64,000 nucleotides of DNA from an uncultured Paracoccaceae bacterium (GTDB taxonomy: Bacteria > Pseudomonadota > Alphaproteobacteria > Rhodobacterales > Rhodobacteraceae), in the NCBI GenBank assembly GCA_951812305.1, contig CATOSB010000004.1:682001-746000 (forward strand), written 5' to 3'. Below the pieces are notes generated by a model. It made no database searches. It was not told the origin of the DNA and saw only the letters and a list, made by a program, of their open reading frames with translations. Each line of letters opens with the position of its first letter. Within the stretch, counting starts at the first letter, position 1. Shown here piece by piece: positions 57,387-64,000 of the stretch. The position numbers and the translations under genes are program-made.

Positions 57387-58082
57387 TCAGATCACTTTCG
57401 TTTCAGGTGTTGCAAGTTGGGTTTGCCGGTGCAGCGTCATCTGACTGCCAAACCGACCAGAATTCAGGCGGCGCGCCACATAGGTTCGCGCCGCACCCGG
57501 CATTTTTCCGGGTCGGACAAACCGGTATTCGCGCGCGTCCGGTTGCAGGCTGTCGTGCCAGTACCGGATCATTTTCGCGGCTGACCCCTGCCCATAGGGC
57601 GCGATGACATCCATCAGCCACAGCCGGTTGCCGGTGTTCCAATCCTTTGAAGCCAGCGGTTCCAGCGCCAGAAACCGCGCCTCGGTCTCTTCGCTTAGGA
57701 AAGCCCAGGTGATCGCGGCGCGGGGAACCCCGTCTTGCCGCATGATCGCCATATACCCGTTGTCGACTGCCGGTTCCAACGTGCGGCGCAGACCGTCAAC
57801 CGACAGGGATTTCGCATTCGGGGACCGCAGGAACAAAAAGCACAGATCGCCCATGCCTTTCAGTTGCTCCTGACTTGGAAACTCGCCGCCTGTTGTCACC
57901 TCTTTCGGGCGCGCAGGCGCAGCAGGCCCGTCGTGACGTGTCTCAAAAGTCTGATTTTCGCCCGCAGGCATGACAGCCGCACCGTCCCGTTCAGGATGCA
58001 CCGCGCCCTGACCAAAGCAGAGGATAACGGAATCAGACGTTTGCAACCGTAGTGCGGAACATTGGTGGCAAAACAATTTCAT
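57387..58082 (-). CDS. HlyC-like acyltransferase (toxin-activating family), catalytic His absent
   Basis: A 231-residue frame; the true start may be later, at MPAGENQTF, about residue 38. The core matches the RTX toxin-activating lysine acyltransferase fold: MGDLCFLFLRSPNAKSLSVD, AAITWAFLSEETEARFLALE, NRLWLMDVIAPYGQG (Asp kept). In HlyC the segment SPxHRxW carries the catalytic His; here it reads SPNAKSL, so that His is missing. The C terminus AARTYVARRLNSGRFG is basic. It is coupled to the Hint-domain gene. It could be a diverged GNAT-like acyltransferase using another base. Confidence 0.72.
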   Translation of the reverse strand: MKLFCHQCSALRLQTSDSVILCFGQGAVHPERDGAAVMPAGENQTFETRHDGPAAPARPKEVTTGGEFPSQEQLKGMGDLCFLFLRSPNAKSLSVDGLRRTLEPAVDNGYMAIMRQDGVPRAAITWAFLSEETEARFLALEPLASKDWNTGNRLWLMDVIAPYGQGSAAKMIRYWHDSLQPDAREYRFVRPGKMPGAARTYVARRLNSGRFGSQMTLHRQTQLATPETKVI

Positions 58083-58183
58083 AGCAAGAATTATTAACCT
58101 GAGTTCTGGATAAGCGCTATATCTGGTATTCGACCTGCCTGATTGTTTCCGGCACGGTTATGGGTCCCATTTTAACTTTGGTT

Positions 58184-59784
58184 GTAACTCCCAAGCACCC
58201 TGTCCGATAGGGTTGCGGGGTTTTGTTCCGTCAGAGCCGTGCGATGATCTGAGGTGGTGACAGGGTCAGGATTTCCAGGATGTTGAACCGGTGTTTTCTG
58301 GCCGTCGAGATGACGGACCTGATGTCGGCGAAGACCCGCGCGCCCTCGAGGGTGCGGAAGGTGCCCGAGATTTTCATGCGCAGCTTCATCATGCGCAGGT
58401 CCTGTTCGGCCTGATTGTTTGTGAATGGGACCGCGAAGTCGGCGATGAATCGCAAAACGTCATCGCGGTAGTCACGCAGGCGGAGGAGCAGGTTGTGGCC
58501 TGGCCGCCTGGCTTTTCGGCCGCGGGTGCCGGGGCTTTTGGCCAGCGGGGGCCGGCGTTCGTGGAAGGCGAGCCCCTTGGCGAGGATCGCCATGTATCTG
58601 GTGACTATACCCTGGCGAACCAGTTCCGGGAGTTCGGTCTCGCCTTGATCCTGAGCCGCGCATCTGAGCTGATTGGCGCTATGAAGCACTGCGCTCATCT
58701 CCGTCGCCCAAGGCTCTTTTTCGATCTCTTCGATGGCCTTGAGTTCGCGCAAGTGATGCGCCCCGCAGAGGGCGTGGGCGTCCACTCCGCTCATATGGGC
58801 GTAGTAGGGTTTCCAGTGATCATGAATGATCGTCCCGCCGGTCAGGAAGGTTGGAACAGCACCGCGTTTGGCGCTGATGCGGTAATGGGTGAAGGCGGTA
58901 TCGCAGATCGTGTGCAGCCAGTGCAGCTTGCCGGCAACACGAAGTCCGGTCTCGTCCAGATGCCGAACGCCGCCTTCGGCAAGCCGGGCGAGAATGTGTT
59001 CAACCACGACACCCATCTTATTTGCCGCGCCGCGCGTCCAGTTGGTCACGCTGGCCGCGCACAAGCTGGTGGCCCCAAACAGGTCGCGCATAAGCTGGCA
59101 GACCCGATCCTCGGGTATCAGCTGCTGAACATTGCAATAGACCGCCACTGCCCGCATGCGCGTGCCATATTGCACATGCGCGGCCACGCCATCGGGAAAG
59201 CCAGCCGTCGTCGTGGCTCGACAATGGTCGCAACAATAAACCGCCGCCTGATGCTCGGTGACCTCCAGGCGTGGCGCAGGCAAGTCGAACACCTGACGCT
59301 TCTCGATCCCTTTCACCATCTCCGCCGTCAGGGCGCTCTGACAGGCGCTGCAATGCGTCGCCTCATGCCGTTCGACAAAGTCGGGTGTTGACGTCTGGCG
59401 CAGGGTGTCGCCCCGGTGGCCAACTTGGCCGCCACTTTTCTTTCCGGATTTGCCACGCAGGCTGCGCGGGGCTGGCTTCTTCAGGCCATCACTTGAAGGG
59501 GGCTTGCTGCTATTGCTGCTGTTCTTGGCCAACTGTCGGCGCAGGTCCGTGATCTCTTCCGCCATGCTCGCCAACGCAGCTTCAAGCTCAGCGATCCGAC
59601 GCAGAGCCGTGGCGAGAAGTTGTTCAAGGGCGGCAACCTGATCCATCCCACCACTGATTCAGAGAAATCAACCCGGCGCCACAGAATTCAGACAAGAAAG
59701 AAAAAAAACACGCGCAAAATGGCAAATTCGACTCACCATAAAACTGACAATAACACTCAAACGTGGGGGGTGCTTGGGAGTTAC
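58184..59784 (-). mobile_element. IS66-family element nested in the IS982 unit
   Basis: 1601 bp with the same ends as the copy at 32100-33700, in the opposite orientation. A perfect 8 bp duplication CTTTGGTT flanks it (58176-58183, 59785-59792). It cuts the last codons of the IS982 transposase gene. Confidence 0.95.
58231..59646 (-). CDS. IS66-family transposase (TnpC type), nested copy
   Basis: 471 residues, identical to the protein at 32238-33653, including [22 protein letters not shown] and [12 protein letters not shown]. The frame is intact. Perfect identity between copies and a clean target duplication indicate a recent transposition. Confidence 0.95.
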   Translation of the reverse strand: MDQVAALEQLLATALRRIAELEAALASMAEEITDLRRQLAKNSSNSSKPPSSDGLKKPAPRSLRGKSGKKSGGQVGHRGDTLRQTSTPDFVERHEATHCSACQSALTAEMVKGIEKRQVFDLPAPRLEVTEHQAAVYCCDHCRATTTAGFPDGVAAHVQYGTRMRAVAVYCNVQQLIPEDRVCQLMRDLFGATSLCAASVTNWTRGAANKMGVVVEHILARLAEGGVRHLDETGLRVAGKLHWLHTICDTAFTHYRISAKRGAVPTFLTGGTIIHDHWKPYYAHMSGVDAHALCGAHHLRELKAIEEIEKEPWATEMSAVLHSANQLRCAAQDQGETELPELVRQGIVTRYMAILAKGLAFHERRPPLAKSPGTRGRKARRPGHNLLLRLRDYRDDVLRFIADFAVPFTNNQAEQDLRMMKLRMKISGTFRTLEGARVFADIRSVISTARKHRFNILEILTLSPPQIIARL

Positions 59785-60661
59785 CTTTGGTTTTCCCGAG
59801 CATATAGGCTGCGACACACGAGATGAGGTGTACGAATGCGTTGGCAGGCGATCTGTGTCGAGTGTGTTCCAGTCCCATGCTGGTTTTCAACTTATCGAAC
59901 AGAGTTTCGATGATGAACCGCCTTCGCAACAGGATTTTGTTCAGGATTGGCAGGAGATAGTTTTTCATGTTGCGGCGAATGCCGGTGACGAGGTGGAGGC
60001 CACGCTGCCAGAGCCGTTGGAAGAGGGATTTGGAGATATAGCCCTTATCAGCAAATATTTTGCCTTCGAGGCCCGCGATCATGGCTTCAAACGGCTTTCG
60101 ATCATCGACATTACCTGCCGTGATTTTGACGGCCATGATCTCCCCCTTGTTGTTGATGATTAGATGCAGTTTGAAGCCAAAGAACCAGCCCATTGTGCTG
60201 CGACCGCGCTTTGCCAGCCCCTTGAAGACCTTGTTTCGATTAATGCGGGCATTGTGGCAGACCGCGAGCTTAGTGCTGTCGGCAAAATAGACGCCGGTTT
60301 TTTCACCGCTGAAGCAGTGCAGCAGTATGCAAAACGGCACCATTAATCTTGGCATGAGGCTGACAAACCGACCATAGCTCGGGAGGGTGCCAAAGCAGTC
60401 ACGGTATTTCTGCTCAACGCCATAAATCCAATAATGTTTGAAGTCCTTGAACGGCGACAAGTGAAACAAGACCATGATGAACAGGCTCTCCCCCAGGGTC
60501 AGCTTGCCGGAGCGAAGCCTCTGACGACCCGAGGGGATCAACCGGTGGCGCTCCCAGTCCTCGTAGGTTTTTGCAAAATCATCGAGACAGACAAAAAGTG
60601 CGGTGTTAGTGATCGACATGAGTGGCGGTCCATATTGTGTCGCTTTTGAACCTTGAATCAT
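59624..60661 (-). pseudogene. IS982-family transposase with its C terminus replaced by IS66 sequence (copy 2)
   Basis: Residues up to [10 protein letters not shown] match the intact copy (10341-11276). The IS66 insertion then replaces the last 19 codons with about 53 codons read from the IS66 left end, stopping at 59624. All DDE residues are retained, so partial activity is possible. The only other coding difference from copy 1 is one residue (Val-Glu-Ala for Val-Glu-Pro on the opposite strand, near 60000). Confidence 0.85.
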
Positions 60662-60747
60662 GGGGCAACGTACCTGGAAACCCCTCTCACCCCATACTAA
60701 TCACGGGGGCATTCAGGCTGGTCAACACGGGGCAAAAGGTGCGCGCC

Positions 60748-61188
60748 ATGGAGAACAACTTCCCAATCAACGAAGATCTCGCTTATGAGAAGATCCGGGA
60801 CCTCATGTTCGACATGATGGAAGAGGACCCCAACCGTTTCTACGCCCTCACGGATAAGCTCAATGAACTGGCTGCGCTCCCTAAAAGAACCATGACACTT
60901 GTGCTCGATCTGATGGCTGCCACTCCCTTTCAGGTGATCATCCCGAAACACGTACGGAAAAATGACCCTGATACATTCAAAGCAGATCACGAAACCGTTT
61001 CAAATGTTCTATTTCTTGGAGAGTTTGGCGGAATTGCCGTTGAACTGGAGCCAAATGAGGCTTTGAGAGAACCGAGGATCATTTCCATAACAATGGTGGA
61101 AATCCCTCATCGCAACCCTCTGCGAAAAAGGGTCAACGAGTATCGTAAAAAACGAATCAAAAAACTACGAAAAAATTCTGTCGAGTAG
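60748..61188 (+). CDS. Passenger protein of the IS982 unit, unknown function (copy 2)
   Basis: 146 residues, the same protein as at 11363-11803 with Phe for Leu in EEDPNRFYAL and a silent change in the codon for Ala of LMAAT. The start, acidic N-terminal helices and basic C-terminal tail are unchanged. It stays open in a unit that has taken two IS insertions. Confidence 0.7.
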   Translation: MENNFPINEDLAYEKIRDLMFDMMEEDPNRFYALTDKLNELAALPKRTMTLVLDLMAATPFQVIIPKHVRKNDPDTFKADHETVSNVLFLGEFGGIAVELEPNEALREPRIISITMVEIPHRNPLRKRVNEYRKKRIKKLRKNSVE

Positions 61189-61202
61189 TGCACTGGTGAC
61201 GC

Positions 61203-62392
61203 CTTACCACCCTTCAAAATTTCCGGATCTGATTTGACGTTTGTCTGATCTGTGTGATTCAAGGAGTCTCCACTGCTGATATTGGAGGCTGGTTTGTTGG
61301 GAAATGTTTGTTTTTCAGAGCTTTATTCGAAGGTTGAGGCGGATTTTCAGGACCGCTTGCTCGGGTATCACAAGTCGCGCCGGGAGGGATTGTGCATCAT
61401 AGCAAGCGTGATTTTGAACACGCGCAGCGTCAATCTGATGGAAAATGCGGCTGCTCTGCCCCGCGATATCGGCTCTGTGGACCACCGCTATCAATACATT
61501 TCGCGGGTTCTGGGCAATCCTCACATCGATACTGATGAGATCATGCAGGCCTATGTTGGTGAAATTTTCCGCCGCCAGTGTGAGGCCGGAGAAACGATTG
61601 TGGTGGCCCTTGATCAAAGCAAGCTCAACGAAGGGCATGAGGTTTTGATGTTATCGGTGCGGATGCGGGATCGGGCCCTCCCGGTCGCCTGGCGTGTACG
61701 CCAGACCAAAGGGCCGATTGGATGGCGCGTGCAACATGAGCTTTTGGAAGCAGTCCGCCCATGGCTCCCGGCGGATGCGCGTGTGTTGCTGGCGGGAGAT
61801 CGGTTTTATGGAACCGCCCGATTGGTCGCATGGTGCCAGGAGGCTGGATGGGACTACCGGCTGCGCATGAAGGGAAATATCACACTGCAACATCAGGGTG
61901 GCGAGATGATGACGCGCGAAATTGCCCAACTGATGCCCGAAGGGCTTGTAAACGCTGAGCTTTACGGAACGGGCGTCTTTAGCAACATTGGAGTGCTTCA
62001 CGAAGAGGGGCACAAAGAGCCTTGGATTATTGCCATGAATGCAGCACCGTCCGAGTACAAGGTGCTCGATTATGGAATGCGTTGGGGAATTGAAGCCATG
62101 TTCTCCGACTTCAAAACCCGGGGCTTTGAAATTACTCAAAGCCAGATCAAAAAGCCGGATCGATTGGCCCGCCTCATTTTGGTGCTGGCAATCGCCATGT
62201 ACTGGGCTGTTTCAACCGGAGCAAACGAAGAGCACCACGTCGCAATACGCGGCGAAAAAAGGGGATTCGAAAAGCCCGAAGGTCCTTATGCTCTCTCTTC
62301 AAGACAGGCCTTCGTGCTATCCGACGATGCCTCGCAGGTTATGCCAAAATCCCCAAGCTCTGGGATGTCTGGCTAAATTGAAGGGTGGTAAG
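61203..62392 (+). mobile_element. IS4-family element nested in the IS982 unit (copy 2, plus orientation)
   Basis: 1190 bp, same ends and same 10 bp duplication CTGGTGACGC (61193-61202, 62393-62402) as the copy at 11818-13007, but inverted in place. Confidence 0.93.
61282..62376 (+). CDS. IS4-family transposase (copy 2)
   Basis: 364 residues, identical to the protein at 11834-12928, with VVALDQSKL, LLAGDRFYGTARL and the YREK signature in YGMRWGIEAMFSDFK. TTG 61282 is taken as the start, AAGGAG lying upstream at 61261-61266. Intact. Confidence 0.9.
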   Translation: MEAGLLGNVCFSELYSKVEADFQDRLLGYHKSRREGLCIIASVILNTRSVNLMENAAALPRDIGSVDHRYQYISRVLGNPHIDTDEIMQAYVGEIFRRQCEAGETIVVALDQSKLNEGHEVLMLSVRMRDRALPVAWRVRQTKGPIGWRVQHELLEAVRPWLPADARVLLAGDRFYGTARLVAWCQEAGWDYRLRMKGNITLQHQGGEMMTREIAQLMPEGLVNAELYGTGVFSNIGVLHEEGHKEPWIIAMNAAPSEYKVLDYGMRWGIEAMFSDFKTRGFEITQSQIKKPDRLARLILVLAIAMYWAVSTGANEEHHVAIRGEKRGFEKPEGPYALSSRQAFVLSDDASQVMPKSPSSGMSG

Positions 62393-62596
62393 CTGGTGAC
62401 GCCAACGTCTTATCCAGAATCGGGGTATTATTAACAAATGTTAACGGTTTTCGGCCCGACTACACCCTTGCGCTGTGCCGGTTGCCCCGCCGCGCCATGA
62501 CGCGATAGAGGCCGCCAATACATGCGGTATCAAGCCAATTTCTTGGGCATACCGGGGTGAGTGAATTCTGCGGCCAACAAGGTAGGACAGGTTCCC

Positions 62597-63724
62597 CTAT
62601 TGCGGTTCGATATCTCCCAGCGCCCGCGTAGCGTGAAACCCGGTCTCCCACGCCTCGAACTGCCGCTTGGCAATCGCCTCACGCATCCCCCCCATGATCT
62701 CCTGATAATAATGCAGATTGTGCCAGGTCAGCAGCATCGAGGAAATGATTTCACCGGCCCTAAACACATGATGCAGATAAGCGCGCGAATAGCTCGAACA
62801 AGCGGGGCAAGTGCAGGCCTCGTCCAAGGGTCGCGGATCATCGGCATGGCGCGCATTCTTGATGTTCACAACCCCGCGTCGCGTGAATGCCTGCCCAGTC
62901 CGCCCTGACCGTGAGGGCAAGACACAATCCATCATGTCAACGCCAAGCTTGACCGCGCCGACAATATCATCGGGCTTTCCCACGCCCATCAGATAGCGCG
63001 GTTTGTCCACGGGCAACTGGTCTGGTGCGTAATCCAACACACCAAACATCGCCTCCTGCCCCTCGCCCACCGCCAGCCCGCCGATCGCGTATCCATCAAA
63101 TCCGATCGCTTTTAGCGCCTCTGCACTTTCTCCTCGCAATTCCTCCGTCACACCGCCCTGCTGAATGCCAAACAGCGCGTGGCCGGGCCTGTCGCCGAAT
63201 GCATCGCGAGACCGCGCCGCCCATCGCATCGAAAGCCGCATACTATCGGCCACTTGCTCTTCGGTGGCCGGCAGCGCCGGGCATTCATCAAAACACATGA
63301 CGATGTCAGAGCCCAGAAGCCTTTGAATCTCCATCGAAGTTTCCGGGGACAACATATGGCGCGAACCATCGATATGAGATTTGAACGTCACGCCCTCTTC
63401 GCTCAGCTTTCGCAGATCTGCCAGACTCATCACCTGAAACCCGCCCGAGTCGGTCAGAATGGGCCGACCCCAGTTCATGAATTCATGCAGTCCGCCCAGT
63501 GCCGCAACACGTTCCGCGCCGGGACGCAGCATAAGGTGATAGGTATTCCCAAGCAGAATATCCGCCCCGGTTTCGTGGACATTTTCCGGCAACATCGCCT
63601 TGACCGTCGCAGCCGTCCCGACAGGCATAAACGCAGGCGTTCGGATCTCGCCGCGCGGAGTCGAAATCAACCCCGCGCGTGCTTTGCCATCCGTGGCCTG
63701 AAGGTCAAATGAAAACCCGGTCAT
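62597..63724 (-). CDS. tgt: Tgt, queuine tRNA-ribosyltransferase
   Basis: A 375-residue enzyme that exchanges guanine 34 for the queuosine precursor in GUN-anticodon tRNAs. Features are [38 protein letters not shown] (catalytic Asp region), [55 protein letters not shown] (nucleophile Asp) and the zinc site [18 protein letters not shown]. The frame is full length. ATG 63724 is divergent from the SufT-like gene, 88 bp away. Confidence 0.97.
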   Translation of the reverse strand: MTGFSFDLQATDGKARAGLISTPRGEIRTPAFMPVGTAATVKAMLPENVHETGADILLGNTYHLMLRPGAERVAALGGLHEFMNWGRPILTDSGGFQVMSLADLRKLSEEGVTFKSHIDGSRHMLSPETSMEIQRLLGSDIVMCFDECPALPATEEQVADSMRLSMRWAARSRDAFGDRPGHALFGIQQGGVTEELRGESAEALKAIGFDGYAIGGLAVGEGQEAMFGVLDYAPDQLPVDKPRYLMGVGKPDDIVGAVKLGVDMMDCVLPSRSGRTGQAFTRRGVVNIKNARHADDPRPLDEACTCPACSSYSRAYLHHVFRAGEIISSMLLTWHNLHYYQEIMGGMREAIAKRQFEAWETGFHATRALGDIEPQ

Positions 63725-63812
63725 GCCGCCCGGTTACGCGCTAATACGCGCGATTGCAAAGGCGCAAGCCAATCCTTATATCTTCGCTCAGGTATTCCGG
63801 GCAGGACAGAGC

Positions 63813-64000
63813 ATGGCCGAAGACGCAAGTGAACCGATGGAAGGCGCGCCGCTGATCAAGCCGTCGTCAACCGACCATCCGCTTTATGAGACGGTGGTCG
63901 AAGCCTGCCGCTCGGTTTATGACCCGGAAATCCCGGTGAATATCTATGATCTGGGCCTCGTTTATACGATCGAAATCGATGACGAGAACGCCGTTGATAT
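63813..64000 (+). CDS. SufT/PaaD-like (DUF59, MIP18) protein, N-terminal part
   Basis: 62 residues are visible from ATG 63813; the rest is beyond the window. An acidic N terminus (MAEDASEPMEGAPLIKPSST) is followed by the start of a DUF59 domain with YETVVEACRSVYDPEIPVNI and YDLGLVYTIEIDDENAV. This DPEIPVNIxDLGLVY pattern is that of the SufT/PaaD family, helpers of iron-sulfur cluster assembly. In Rhodobacterales such genes often lie near suf genes, which cannot be checked here. Confidence 0.88.
   Translation, partial: MAEDASEPMEGAPLIKPSSTDHPLYETVVEACRSVYDPEIPVNIYDLGLVYTIEIDDENAVD

Larger units (their letters stand above)
58097..62426 (-). mobile_element. IS982-family unit with passenger gene, IS66 and IS4 insertions (copy 2)
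   Basis: A 4330 bp unit, flanked by the 7 bp duplication ATTATTA (58090-58096, 62427-62433). It has the same ends as the unit at 10321-13041 and is in the same orientation. Relative to that copy, an IS66 element is inserted near the left end and the internal IS4 element is inverted. It lies between the HlyC-like gene and tgt and breaks no recognised gene. Confidence 0.92.

Noticed and set aside
1..64000. CRISPR array or prophage
   Set aside because: No regularly spaced short repeats and no phage structural or lysis genes were seen; the repeated DNA is all accounted for by transposable elements.

Overview
The window reads as chromosome of a marine Rhodobacterales (Roseobacter-group) alphaproteobacterium. 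The evidence is gene content: a DMSP demethylase / acrylyl-CoA reductase pair (dmdA-acuI), a B12-dependent ribonucleotide reductase, a permuted two-piece tmRNA of the alphaproteobacterial type, and ppiD-trpE and tgt genes of that lineage. About 24 kb of the 64 kb is insertion sequences and transposons, several nested in each other and many sitting inside genes, so the genome looks to be in a phase of IS expansion and gene decay.

Layout. 1-15281: a respiratory nitrate reductase operon, narK-narG-narH-narJ-narI-ppiC, broken at four places: IS66 in narK, a Tn5-type IS4 element in narG, an IS630 element (itself carrying IS200-type DNA) in the middle of narH, and an IS982-family unit in the last codons of narH. 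Only narJ, narI and the isomerase gene are intact, so respiratory nitrate reduction from this locus should be lost. 15510-19846: nrdJ with a small downstream gene, a terminator and an NrdR box. 19978-28535: an 8.6 kb Tn3-family transposon with a 5 bp target duplication (ATTCA). It carries tnpA, a decayed passenger gene, tnpR and a small unknown gene. Each terminal inverted repeat is interrupted at the same point by a copy of one IS110/IS1111-type element. The 3' non-coding region of that IS contains two short segments matching the two halves of the repeat, as expected of a bridge/seekRNA target guide. 28919-32010: tRNA-Pro(UGG), a DUF192 gene broken by a second IS630+IS200 element, and a tandem cold-shock-domain protein.

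32100-45574: IS66, then pdxH, fabI, a xanthine phosphoribosyltransferase gene, a frameshifted exported protein, an aminotransferase, ppiD, trpE, and a class V aminotransferase pseudogene hit by a different IS110 element. 45596-51533 (minus strand): acuI, dmdA, dinB-like, DUF1326 and DUF2182 genes, a trypsin-like protease and a two-domain LCCL protein. 51637-51979: ssrA (tmRNA) and its terminator. 52001-58082: an exported protein with four internal repeats, a rhodanese-ChrB and frameshifted chrA pair, a Hint-domain protein, and a HlyC-like acyltransferase without the usual histidine. 58097-62426: a second copy of the IS982 unit, now carrying an IS66 insertion and with its internal IS4 element in the opposite orientation. 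62597-64000: tgt and the start of a SufT/PaaD-like gene.

Besides IS insertions, six reading frames are broken by very small indels, most explicable as single-base deletions. These may be genuine decay or assembly error; read-level data would decide.
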